DNA of 64,000 nt from Oopsacas minuta (taxonomy: Eukaryota; Porifera; Hexactinellida; Lyssacinosida; Leucopsacidae). Made by a program: the position numbers and the translations under genes. The notes below the pieces were generated by a model. That model saw only the letters and a list, made by a program, of their open reading frames with translations, did not search any database and was not told the origin of the DNA. Position 1 is the first letter of the stretch. Each line of letters begins with the position of its first letter. This document shows positions 43,561-54,454 of this stretch, one piece after another. The stretch is taken from positions 7,165 to 71,164 of the forward strand of contig JAKMXF010000348.1 of assembly GCA_024704765.1 (NCBI GenBank), given 5' to 3'.

Positions 43561-44338
43561 GGAAATTAATTTCGTTAATTTTATAAGTACTTAATTTATT
43601 CTATATGTGACTGATGGATGTATTATATTCAATGTATGAGTGATAACGATGATTCAAATATGATAAATTAGCAACCCGACAACATATAAAAATGGGAACT
43701 AAAAAAATATAAAATAACTCAAAAATTTGTGTGAGAAATATTTTTTTTGGCAACAGAATCGGATTCTACGCAAAGTTCTACACAAGAATCATGAAAAATC
43801 TCAAGGACCTCGTTTTTTCGATCAATATGATTTTCTGAGAGACCCGTGAACCATATGTACATTTCACAGTCAATTTCAAATTGAGCCACACAGTATTGTG
43901 TAAGCCATCAAAACAGAGGGTTGTCAATCAATTTCAAAGCTATGGGTATATTCACCCTATAACTGCAACAAACAAAACTTTTTGCTCAATTTCATTTGCT
44001 GTAAAATTCAAGTGAATTATTGAACTATTCAAAGTTTTGTTAGTGTTCTTCAAATTTCAGCACTTAGAAATTGTTTAACCGAATACTGCCGAGAGATATT
44101 CATTAGATTTTGAAGCAGCATTTTCTATCATCAATTTTACATAAACAATCCAATTACCTCTCATATTTATCGCCAAACCTTACTAGCCACCTGTACTTTA
44201 GATTTATTGATTGCGATTAAGTGATAAATAATAATTGGATAATTGATTCTTTCATTTCTACTATTTTCAAGTTATCATTGCAGCTACACGAGTTGACCTA
44301 GATATTTTTTCTTTACACTAACCTATAAACCAAGAATA
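43561..44338. repeat. Spacer with a satellite fragment
   Basis: About 43885-44095 carries the same motifs as the large satellite near 55-57 kb: GTTGTCAATCAATTTCAAA, CTATTCAAAGTTTTGTTAGTG and CAGCAC.TAGAAATTG. No gene is visible. Confidence 0.55.
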
Positions 44339-45649
44339 CAGGGTGTCTAATAAGTTCTGTTATACATTTTCGCGCCTTAGACAGTAGCTATTAATATACT
44401 TATGAAGTAATCTTCTAGAATTTCTTGTAGCATTTTTGGCGCTCTTTCAAATTATACCAAGTATATATCATTCAAGTTGATGACTTCCCAGAAAATCATG
44501 CTAGAAGAAATTCGTTCAAAAATTGTCAGTTTTCACGAATCTGGATTCAGCAATAGTGAAATTCTAAAAAGGCAAAAAAATGATAAAGTCAATCCCATGT
44601 TGATCTATCGCACAATAAAACGATATATAGAGACTGGCAGCGTGTCCGACAGGAAACGAGTTGATCGTCCAAGATCCGCTCGCACACCAGCCCTGAAGAA
44701 TAGTGTTAGATGTCGAATCCTGAGAAATCCACGGCTTTCAATGCGAAAAATGTCTCGTGAATTCTGTGTCAATCACGAAACGATGCGGAATTTGGTTGTA
44801 GAGGACCTAGGAATGAAGTCCTATAAGCGGAAAACGTACACCATCTTAACGACTCCATAGGTCGTAAGCGACTCGAAAGATGCATACAACTGAAAGTCGG
44901 ATTCGCTCCTGGGACTGAAGATCAGATTCTCTTCTCAGATGAGAAGCTGTTCACGGTTGAGGAGGCAAGCAATCGTCAAAACGACCGTATACTTGCTTCT
45001 CGAAGTCAGGATATCCCAGATAGCATCAAGTACATTGATAGAGTCCAGAAGCCTCTTTCTCTGATGGTATGGGCGGGAGTGTCGGCAGACTCACGGACAA
45101 ACCTGATTTTTGTCCCCCAAGGAGTGAAAATAAACTCCCAGACGTACAGAGAACTGGTCTTCGAGCCTGAAATTGCGTCTGCTGGTGAGAAGCTCTTTCA
45201 AAACCATCCTTGGACTTACCAACAAGACTCTGCGCCTGCACATGCTTCAAAAGTATCCCAGAGTTGGTTCCATGAGCAAAATATCGATTTCATAAGTAAG
45301 GATGAATAGCCACCATCAAGCCCAGATTTAAACCCACTCGACTATTCTGTTTGGGCAAACTTGGAGAGCAGGGCCTGTGCGAAATCTCACAAGAGTTTGG
45401 AGTCCCTCAAAGTTAGTTTGTTGAGTGAATGGCAGAAAATCCCACAGGAGGAGCTGCGAAAAGCTGTCCATCAGTTTCGGAGCAGACTAACTTCCGTAGG
45501 TCATAAAAAGGGAGGCTATATTGAATGATAATTGTAATTTGTAATTAGGAACATAAGTCCTAAGAAAATAGAAAGTTTCATGGCTTTACAATGGATAAAT
45601 TTGAAATTATTGGGGAATTGATATATAACAGAACTTATTAGACACCCTG
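44339..45649 (+). mobile_element. mariner/maT-like element 1 (DD37D), defective
   Basis: 1311 bp with terminal inverted repeats CAGGGTGTCTAATAAGTTCT, flanked by TA. The transposase begins at 44477 with a helix-turn-helix (HESGFSNSEILKRQK). Its catalytic parts are FSDEKLF, YQQDSAPAHAS and SPDLNPLDYSVW. I count 37 residues between the second and third aspartates, the spacing of the maT group. It is inactive: a one-base loss in an A-run near 44840 shifts frame, and a TAG replaces Trp at 45307-45309. A near-identical copy lies at 62117-63434. Confidence 0.9.
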
Positions 45650-45992
45650 TATATCTATCATACGTAAAGAAATTAATTTGAAATCGTCATTGAGACAGAA
45701 AATACGCATGAAATTATACTAGTTGTGATATTTATTGGCTACACCAAAATAGGTAATGAATTATTCCCACTTGCAATTATAAATCAATTATATTACTGAT
45801 TACTCAGGTTTCAACTCTATAGATTCCTCTAATTACTTAGTATTATTGAGAAGCAATTCAGATACAGTATTTCAATGTATTAGATATTCTATCGAATATT
45901 TATCAGCGTGTACCATGTGTCATTTATGGTGGCCTATTAGTATATGTGACCCATATGACCCATTATATATGTTCCCACGAACATTAAAATAA
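45650..45992. other. Spacer
   Basis: AT-rich, nothing recognised. Confidence 0.4.
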
Positions 45993-46616
45993 GTGACTCG
46001 TGATGCAACAACTCATCCAATAAAAACAACAACAACAACAACAACAACAAACAGTGTAAATTCTCTCTCTCTTCTCTTCTCTTCTCTCCTCTCCTCTACA
46101 AACACCTCCAGGACTGCTAATCCCAATGAGTCTTTACCGTCCACCCAAGAATTATTCTCGCGTGTATTGCGTGAAGTTACACCAAGCCTCTCTCCGCCTC
46201 AGCGCGCTGAATTTGACGATCTGGCAGCACAAGTATCGGAGTTGTCGCTCTCACATGCTGAGGTAACTGCTGGGATAAAGCGTGATGTAGAGGAAATAAA
46301 GTTAGACATGGCAGTAATGAGATCTGCAATTGAAGCCCTCGGAAAGAACGAGCGTGATAAGGAGGAACTACAGACAACAATTGCAAGACTTGAGTCAGCG
46401 GTTATCCAGCTTCGTGATGAGAATGAGCAACTGCTAGAGCAGCAAAGCAGAGATGTTACTGCACAGGTTGCATCGTCTACTCAGTCTCTACCATCATTCG
46501 TATCTCCGATCAGATCATCTACTCCGAAAATGGGTGTCAGCCGTGGTGATCCTGATGAATCTTATCACATCATCCGAGAGGCCTCGTGGAGGAACCAGAG
46601 ATCTAAAGAAATGTGA
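45993..46616 (+). CDS. Coiled-coil protein, plus-strand arm of a palindrome
   Basis: A 207-codon open frame. Low-complexity Thr run from an AAC microsatellite, then a Ser/Thr-rich part, then a coiled coil (about 100-160: IKLDMAVMRSAIEALGKNERDKEELQ, in pieces). There is no enzyme motif. The minus-strand frame at 46649-47329 encodes the same protein at high identity, forming an inverted duplication. It might be a structural ORF of a retroelement or an orphan host protein; I cannot tell which. The frame is open, but the last residues are affected by the palindrome junction. Confidence 0.4.
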   Translation: MTRDATTHPIKTTTTTTTTNSVNSLSLLFSSLLSSTNTSRTANPNESLPSTQELFSRVLREVTPSLSPPQRAEFDDLAAQVSELSLSHAEVTAGIKRDVEEIKLDMAVMRSAIEALGKNERDKEELQTTIARLESAVIQLRDENEQLLEQQSRDVTAQVASSTQSLPSFVSPIRSSTPKMGVSRGDPDESYHIIREASWRNQRSKEM

Positions 46617-47170
46617 AGAAATGTGGGTTAAAACTTAGAAAAAACAACTCACCAAAACCGGTCAGGCGGTTTGCACTGACTGGTTGATCTCAAGTTCCTC
46701 GCACGAGACCATCTCGGACAAGCTGGTAAAGACTCATCAAGACCGTCACGGCTGACACCCATTTTCGGAGTAGATGATCTGATCGGAGATACGAATGATG
46801 GTAGAGACTGAGTAGACGATGCAACCTGTGCAGTAACATCTCTGCTTTGCTGCTCTAGCAGTTGCTCATTCTCATCACGAAGCTGGGTAACCGCTGACTC
46901 AAGTCTTGCAATAGTTGCCTGTAGTTCCTCCTTATCACGCTCGTTCATCCCGAGGGCTTCAATTGCAGATCTCATTACTACCATGTCTAACTTTATTTCC
47001 TCTACATCACGCTTTAACCCAGCAGTTACCTCACTATGTTAGAGCGACAACTCCGATTCTTGTGCAGCCAGATCGTCAAATTCAACGCGCTGAGGCGGAG
47101 AGAGGCTTGGTGTAGCTTCACACAATACACGCGAGGATAATTCTTGGGTGGGCGGTAGAGACTCATAGAG
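46100..47170. repeat. Large palindrome, ~450 bp arms
   Basis: Arms at about 46100-46560 and 46715-47170 are inverted copies with few differences and a spacer of about 150 bp. Landmarks are CCAAGCCTCTCTCCGCCTCAG / CTGAGGCGGAGAGAGGCTTGG (each split at 20) and GAGAATGAGCAACTGC / GCAGTTGCTCATTCTC. A transcript across it would fold into a long hairpin. Coding content is the coiled-coil frame on both arms. Confidence 0.85.
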
Positions 47171-47329
47171 ATTAGCAGCCACCGGAGGGTAAGTAGGGAG
47201 AGAGTGAGAGAAAGAGAGAGAGACAGAGGGTTGTTGTTGTTGTGATTGCGGGTCCGGCGGTTCTGGCGGTTCTGGAGTCGGGAATTGGGCGGGTGGAACC
47301 CTCTCCAAACATGGGAAGTATCTTCTCAT
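46649..47329 (-). pseudogene. Coiled-coil protein, minus-strand arm, one stop
   Basis: The same protein as at 45993-46616, but with a Pro/Gln-rich N-terminus (PEPPEPPDPQSQQQQ). A TCA-to-TAA change after SELSL breaks the frame near 47039. Beyond the stop the frame continues to 46649. An acceptor (TTGTATTTAG) and an upstream exon ending CTAAG|GTAAGT near 47380 suggest this arm derives from a spliced gene, so it may be the parental copy. Confidence 0.5.
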
Positions 47330-47689
47330 GTTCCTAAATACAATATAGAATAAAAGATATGACTTAGATAAGTCGTGACAAACTTACCTTAGAAAAAGTT
47401 TGATCCGATGGTGCAGTCTGAACAATCTTATAATATGGTGTATTTATGTGATAAAATTGTAAATAAATATCTGAATAAATCTTCTTCCTTATATACCTGA
47501 CCTCACGCCTCTTGGGAGGTTTAGAACAAGTAGTAATACCAATTGTTAACGTAATTGTTAAAATATTTCCCCATATCTATTTTACTGTTTTGTGATGCAT
47601 AAAGTGTTAATTATTTAATAGACACCAGCGGCCTAGGTGAGGATTATTTTCAAAGAAATTCTTGACCAAATACAGAAAGTGTTAACCTT

Positions 47690-48090
47690 TGTCAGGTACC
47701 GCCAAATATTTCTGGCTAAACATAGAATTTGTTAACCAAAAATATTTCTGAATAATATAGAATTTGTTAACCAAATTGTTTCTAAATAAATATAGAATTT
47801 GTTACCAAATTATTTCTGAATAAATATAGAATATGTTACCAAATTCTTTCTGAGTAAATATATAATTTGTTAACCAAATTATCTCTTAATAAATACATAA
47901 TTTGTTACCAAATTATTTCTGAATAAATATATAATTTGTTACCAAATTCTTTCTGAATAAATATATAATTTGTTAACCAAATTATCTCTAAATAAATATA
48001 GAATTTGTTACGAAATTATTTCTGGATAAATATAGGATTTGTTACCAAATTATTTCTGAATAATATAGAATTTGTTAACCAAAATATTTG
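47690..48090. repeat. Minisatellite, ~35 bp unit, about eleven copies
   Basis: Tandem copies of a unit close to AACCAAATTATTTCTGAATA + AATATAGAATTTGTT, with small differences (AACC/ACC, TATAGA/TATATA). Units abut directly without spacers. Confidence 0.85.
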
Positions 48091-48449
48091 CCATATTTTC
48101 CAATCTCATCTCTATAAATTATACATATTATCTAATATATCCTACCAAGTATCTGCTTTATTTATCAAATAGCACCTACACTTAGAGGTTGTCATGTATC
48201 ATCTGTTCAATAGTGTTGTTATGTATCAAATATCTAGTAATTATTCCAATTGTATTTGTGGTTTAGACAATGGTTCCGAAAATTACACACTAATTGATTG
48301 TTACTCAATGAGAACAATAGTGGCAAGTAAATAATGCCACACGATGAACATAATAGCAAATCTGGTTGATGGGTTTCTAAAATTCTGAAATACTATAAAT
48401 AATGTCCAGGATAGGAAAAAAGTAACAATTGAAATTGTAACCAGAATCC

Positions 48450-50805
48450 ATGTCCTCATCTGAAAGTGACGAAGAATATTTCTTGTCTGAATACGAGCAG
48501 ATTTGTAGCAATGATGAATTTTGCCAAAGTTGTGATAGTAACGATGATGATGATCCTCAATTATCATTCGAGTTTCCAAATCTTGAAATTCAAGAATCGG
48601 AATCTCCTGTAGAAGGTTCAAAAAAGAGAGGCATTTCAGCAAATTCCGCATCAGCGAAACGGCTACGTGTTTGGAGTAATCACGGGTCGAAACCAACGAA
48701 AGAGTGTACCACTGTCAAATACATTGGTGAGATAGATGGTAGAACTAGCTTAGCCTGTATCCCAGTGTACAATATGTCAGCTGAGCCACCAAGATATTTT
48801 ACTCCTGGTAAAGAATGGGAAAAACGGACAAAATTTGACGTGGATAGGCAATTTACTTCACAATCTGGGTTGCAAAGATCAGATCTCTACCTATTTGCAA
48901 TCGAAGCAAATAAAGAAACAACCTCACAAGTGGAAAAGCCAAACGGCCGTAGATGTCTACCCAAGTTGACTTCACCAATTGAGCGATTCTACACTGAGCT
49001 TTGGAATAACGAATCACGTGAGTTGGTGAAAAATTTCCATTTTTCCATGAGCCGTATGAAGATGCGCTGAAAGTGATTAGAACTCCAGAAAACATATTTA
49101 CAAATGTTCCGTTACCAATACATGAACCATTCGAGCCACTACACCCACAACCACCTCATGTAGAACATTGCTTGTCTGAAGAAGGTAAATACTTATTAGA
49201 TTCAGAGAACCCTATTGACTTCTTCGAAGCATTATTCCGAAAATATGAATTTGTCTCTCTATTGAACAAAATCCAACGATTTAGAAAACAAAAACATTTC
49301 GACAGAGCGCCATACAATTACGCAATCCCAACATATGAGGAAATCAAATGTTTCGTGGGTTTATTGCTTTGGACATCTCTTGTTCCCTTTCCTAATCGTC
49401 GCTCATATTTCACAAACTCCGAGATCTACGACTTGCCAAACTTCAAAAAGCATGTAACAAGAGACAGATTTGAAGAACTTTTGAAAATGCTCCATCTCAC
49501 AGATAATGAGCAAATAGAAGATAACTTGATTGCTGCGAAAAGGTTTGAAGCAAAAATGGGGAATTTTTTGTCATCATTCAACGCAAATTCCAAAAGATTG
49601 TTAGCTCCAGCCAGATCGTTATCAATTGACGAAATGATGGTAAAGTTTTATGGAAGAAGCGTTATACGACAATACATAAAATCTAAACCAACAAAATATG
49701 GTGTGAAGCTATGGTCAATTTGCTGCTCCTGTTGTGGCTATTCACTTACCCAAAACATCTACCTGGGCAGTACAGTTGAAAAGGTTGGTGGACGTGACGT
49801 TGTACTTCAGCTAACAGAGCCATATCTGGATAAAGGTCACGTCAAATATTGCGACCGCTTCTTTTCGCATCTGGATATTGCTGCATATTTGAGGTCCAGA
49901 AAGACAGGAATGGTAGGCACATCTAATCTGAAATCTTTGCCAGCGGATATGGCTTATCTTGTGCATCAGATGCACCCACTCACATGGGTGTTCAAGTGGT
50001 TCCAACAAAAGGCCGATATAAAATATAAATGTAACGGTACAAATCATCACGTTCAAGCGAATGAACCTGTCTCCATAGTTGTATGGATGGACAAGAAATA
50101 TCGGTCTGATGACAAAAAGGTAGTCTTTATTCATAATTGCCTCCCAAGCATCCCGAGTGAAGAATTTCAACTACAACAAAAGAACATCCGCGATGAAAAA
50201 TACAAATATCACAGACAACCAATTACTAGTTCACCAATATTGAAAGCATATAACAACCGGATGGGAGGAGTTGATAGACATGACAGACTAGTAGGCCATC
50301 ACCTAATCAAATTGTCGTCCAAGCGAGGGTACATAAAAGTATTTTTTCATCTACTCGATTCTGTAGTGGTCAATGCTTGGATTCTTTTCAAGACTGCAAG
50401 AAAGATGAAAGGTTGTTGGAAGGCCGCTGATGAACGAAGATATACTTTGGCCTGGTTCAAAGAAAATATCATTATTTCTCTATGTGGAAATTTACGTTAA
50501 GGAAGCAAACTCATACAACTATATCACAATCAACTATATTACAGCCAACGCTTTCAATCAATTCAATCGAGTCAATCCTAAACCATCAAGTCCAACCGGT
50601 TTCCCAAATTCCTGGTATGGTCTCCACTCCTTCCAGATGTGTTGGATGCTCTGTGTTGAAGAGAACAGCATGTGTTGAGTGCAAATTACCATATTGCTAC
50701 AATTGTGGGGTAATTCACCAGAAAGAAATGCTGATAAAACACAAAAGTCCCAAATGGGACAGCATTCAAGAAAGTGAAAACCTAGCGGATCAGTTCAGCC
50801 CCTAG
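48450..50805 (+). pseudogene. piggyBac-like transposase, frame-broken
   Basis: Three overlapping frames make up one piggyBac transposase. 48450-49070: acidic N-terminus. 49073-50500: the DDE core, with aspartates in SIDEMMVKF (186 of this segment), YCDRFFS (261) and GGVDRHD (401), plus WMDKK. 50482-50805: the C-terminal cysteine-rich finger (CVGC..CVEC..YCYNC). The first break is at a T5 run near 49042-49046, and the second lies in GGAAATTTACG near 50490. Both are one-base-type shifts, so sequence error is possible. No TTAA-flanked inverted ends were found, so the element may be truncated or a captured gene. Confidence 0.85.
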
Positions 50806-50940
50806 CTAGGCGGAACCGAGCAGTTCTGACTAAACTGACCTGAACATAGTATTTGAAATATCATTGGTTATTCAATTACATATATACTCTCATCCACAAA
50901 TCAATATGACTAAATAAATGATTGCTCACCTCATTAATTA

Positions 50941-53578
50941 CACTACGTAACACAATTTTTGTTTGGCTTCAATTTTTGATGTTCCCTTATGTTTTTTGCG
51001 TCGCTGAATTCAAAAATCGTGTTAGTTTTTCCATATCATCAATGCTTTTTGACGTATTTACACTTTTTGCTTTTTCCGAACAAGTTGTGTTGTTCATTAT
51101 ATGCAAATTTACCTACAGCTCTTGTAATAGATTTAAACACGTAGTGATGTGTTGATAAGTTAATTTGAACATGAAAATCATTACCAAACAGTACATTGCT
51201 GATTACAAGTCCTAAAGAAAACAAAACGCACTCATGTTAGAGAGTTAAAATACTTCAAAAATGAACTGTTAAACGAGCTTTTCTTTTGTGACCAGAAATG
51301 TCTTCCCTTATCAAAAACCACATGTAGTCGCCCATCATTGCACTGTCCCAGCGGCCCTGATACAGTCTTTCCACTAGCTGAATATCTTGGTGAAATCTCT
51401 CGCCATGTTCCTCGCTGAAATCCCCCAAATTTTCTTGAAAGAGGTCAAGATGAGAGCATAGAAAATGAAGTTTCAACGACATGCGACATCCCATCTTTTG
51501 GTAGCTTGTGATCAGAGTATTCACTATCTCTTCATAATTAGGATCTTTGTTATTTCCTAAAAAGCCACTAACTACATCACGAAATGCCTGCCATGCTTTT
51601 CTTTCTGTTTCGGTCATTTTACCCTCCAGGGTTCTTGACTTTAACATGGTGGTTATTTGGGGGCCAACAAATATTCCTCCCTTTAGTTTAGCATCTGATA
51701 ATTTTGGAAACATTGCACGGATTTCTTGAAAAGCTTCTCCTTCAAAATCCAAAGCTTTAACAAATTGCTTTACTAAACCTAGTTTTATATGAAGAGGTGG
51801 TAGTAAAACTTTTTCCCGGCATACAAGTGGCTCTTTGATGACATTGTACTTTCCTGGCATTAATTCTTTTCTTGGCGACCATTGAATCTTCGAGTAGTGC
51901 TCTCCATCAGCTCTGCTGTTCCACAAACAAAGAAAACATGAGTATTTGGTGTAACCACCCTGCAGTCCCAACAAAAACCCCAACATCTTAAAATCACCAC
52001 AGAGCTGCCAGTTAAATTCAGCATAGTTTATTTTAAGCAGTAGTTGCTTGACATTTTCATAGTCTTCTTTCATTTGTATTGAATAAGCAAGTGGAATTGA
52101 CGGATATTTGTTCCCATTATGAAGTAAAACTCTTTTAAGACTTTTGGTGGAACTGTCAATAAAAAGTCGCCACTGAGAAGGGTCATGTTCAATTCCAACA
52201 GCATCAAACAAACCATTCACATCTTTGCAATAGCACAGATCTTGTATTACATCAAAGTAAACAGAATAGTCCAAGTGCCTCTTCCTGTAAGCAGTTATTT
52301 TGCAATCATCACGCAGCAAATTCCACTCGCTTAATCTTGACGTCAATAGCTCTACTGCAGATTTTGTTAGTTGCAGATCTCGTATTAAGTCATCTAATTC
52401 TCTCTTAGAAGGATAATGACGATCTGCACTTGTTGATTGGAGATACTCCTCCTCAGCATCCGAAGTTTCACTTGACATCGAGTCTTCACATTCAGTATTA
52501 AACTCCAACTAAAATGACAAGAATAAAACACAAGATGCAGATTGTGGGTCACCCTTACAGCATATAAGCTAGCGTAGCCTTATATTATAAAACATAAAAC
52601 TACTTACATTTGCTGGTGGTTTTGGAACTGGTAAAGTTTCACTATGAGGAATAGGTGCAATGGATGATGGTATACTTGGATAAGTCAGTGCTCTTCTTCC
52701 CTTAACCTTGCGGTACTTAGCAATATTTACCATACAAAAGTAACAATCATCATGATGGTTTTGTGGCTCTCTCCAAACTCTTGGAATAGCAAATGGCATA
52801 ACTCTAGCGAAACCCCTCAACCAAGCTTCAAGATTAGATCGACAGCTGCCACAAATCACATGTGGGGCCCAGGCCTTTTCCTGATCCCCAATGGACATCC
52901 CAAAATACAGTCTATACGCTTCCCAATACTTAGCTTCTTTTGATATTTTATTTGAAACATGTTTGTCACCAACATAATATCCACAAACATAGCAAAATGA
53001 GTCAGGTGAATTCTTGCATTGTCTACTAGCCATTGCAATTTCTAAATTTGAAAAACACTAACTTAACGTAAGAACAACCAGCAAGTTATTTCTGCCTCTC
53101 TGCTAAAGGCAGTTATACTTATGCTTATACTAGCTGCTGGTAGCTTATAGTATTAATATAAGTAAATACTTTCCAAGTGAAGGTACTGGATAGCAAATAA
53201 ACTATACGCAAGAACGAAATTTCTAAGTTTTGCAATCCTACCCCAGCCTGGAATTCTGATGCTGTTTAAGCTGTGCATTCGCAGACACTTTAAGTGTCTC
53301 CCAGAGCTTAAAAAGACAAGAGATAGTGAAGGGAGTGCAAAATGTTTGTTATCTTTATTGTTATAGCACAAAAGATTCTGATTGTGACGTACGTTTTTGC
53401 TGGGTTGGCTAAGCGTGTAACCTGCTCATATAAATAGGCTTCCTGAAAGCTAACGATCGATGATAGAAAAAAACTAATTGTATTTTCGGAATCAGCGCCT
53501 CAAAATTATCCATAAACAATCAAAATATCAAGCCAAACAAAGATTTCATAAAAATTTGTTACGTAGTGTTATAAGCAA
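50941..53578 (-). mobile_element. Complete CACTA-ended DNA transposon
   Basis: 2638 bp with perfect outer inverted repeats CACTACGTAACA and further matching subterminal sequence (TTTGTTTGGCTT, TTAGTTTTT...ATCATC), flanked on both sides by TTA. The CACTA ends with a 3-bp duplication fit the CMC (CACTA-Mirage-Chapaev) superfamily. The only gene is the two-exon, undamaged protein at 51255-53033. It appears structurally complete, unlike the other elements in this window. Confidence 0.75.
51255..53033 (-). CDS. Transposon-encoded zinc protein, two exons, intact (559 aa)
   Basis: Exon 1 is 53033-52608 and exon 2 is 52508-51255, joined across a 99 bp intron (AAT|GTAAGT ... TTTTAG|TTG), phase 0. The N-terminus has zinc-type cysteine pairs (FCYVC, VICGSC, DCYFC) around a WREP motif and ends PVPKPPAN. 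The second part contains conserved-looking blocks: GDFKMLGFLLGLQGGYTKYS, PPLHIKLGLVKQFVKALD, KGGIFVGPQI, KMGCRMSLKLHFLCSHLD, EEHGERFHQDI and MMGDYMWFLIRE. I recall this as a widespread, usually unannotated animal protein of mobile origin. Its position inside CACTA-type ends suggests it is the transposase or a required partner. Confidence 0.75.
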
Positions 53579-54454
53579 TTACCTCAAGAAAATCAATTTT
53601 TCTGGAATTAGTAAGATGGTAGTATATATGTGAGAATGACAATATCCTTCGATAGCTCGTTGGGAACTGAGTTAGGCATGTAAATATGATTCAAATCCAA
53701 ATAAGTAGAAAAATATCATGTAAAGTTATAAGCTAAATTGTAAAATATAATCAATAACATCCATCTTACAAAAAATAAGAGTTCATAGCAAGCCTGCCCA
53801 GTCTTATAAGCGGAAACGAGCAATCAAAAGTTTTCTTGAGTACTTTAGTTAGTAGAATTTCACACCAATAAGAGAATAAATATACACTGGATACACCATA
53901 AAAGAATACACTTTTTTGTATTATACACTGTACAAGAATATATTTTCAGATATTTTCTGTTTGGAACTACAGTCTCAAAATTGTTCCTTGAGAATATATT
54001 GTAACATATTATGGATACGTTTTCACAGCCTCACGAGGTGGTAGAGGCAATCTATTAGTTCCATAAATGGAGATGATTGAATGTGTAACATATAAGGACA
54101 AGTAAACTCGCAAATGCATAGAATAATTTTTCATGAATAATATTGGATATCTATACTCAGCGAATACATAGAGTTAGTTATGGATTCCTATTGAAGCAAT
54201 TAAAATGATAATTAATAGGATTATAATGAGAGCAATTATACCACATAATACTACATTAGGTTTCATACCGTTAGATATATATTCATCAATGAAAGGTAAT
54301 AAATATTTACCAGGTGTAAGAATCTAAAGATCTAAAAACGATATAAAAATACTGATTTCAGATTTCAGAATCTCATGGGCAAATTACCTAGGGGACGAAA
54401 TTTCAAGAGATTCCATGAATTTTGTTATGAACGTAAAGTCGGCAATATTCGGTT
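53579..54454. other. Spacer between the CACTA element and satellite array
   Basis: AT-rich sequence with stops in all frames, nothing recognised. Confidence 0.4.

Noticed and set aside
47690-48090. CRISPR array
   Set aside because: Repeats abut without unique spacers and the genome is eukaryotic; it is a minisatellite.
48301-48696. Minus-strand 131-codon frame with two hydrophobic stretches
   Set aside because: Half of it is antisense to the piggyBac N-terminus; the hydrophobic part is expected from AT-rich sequence, and nothing conserved is seen.
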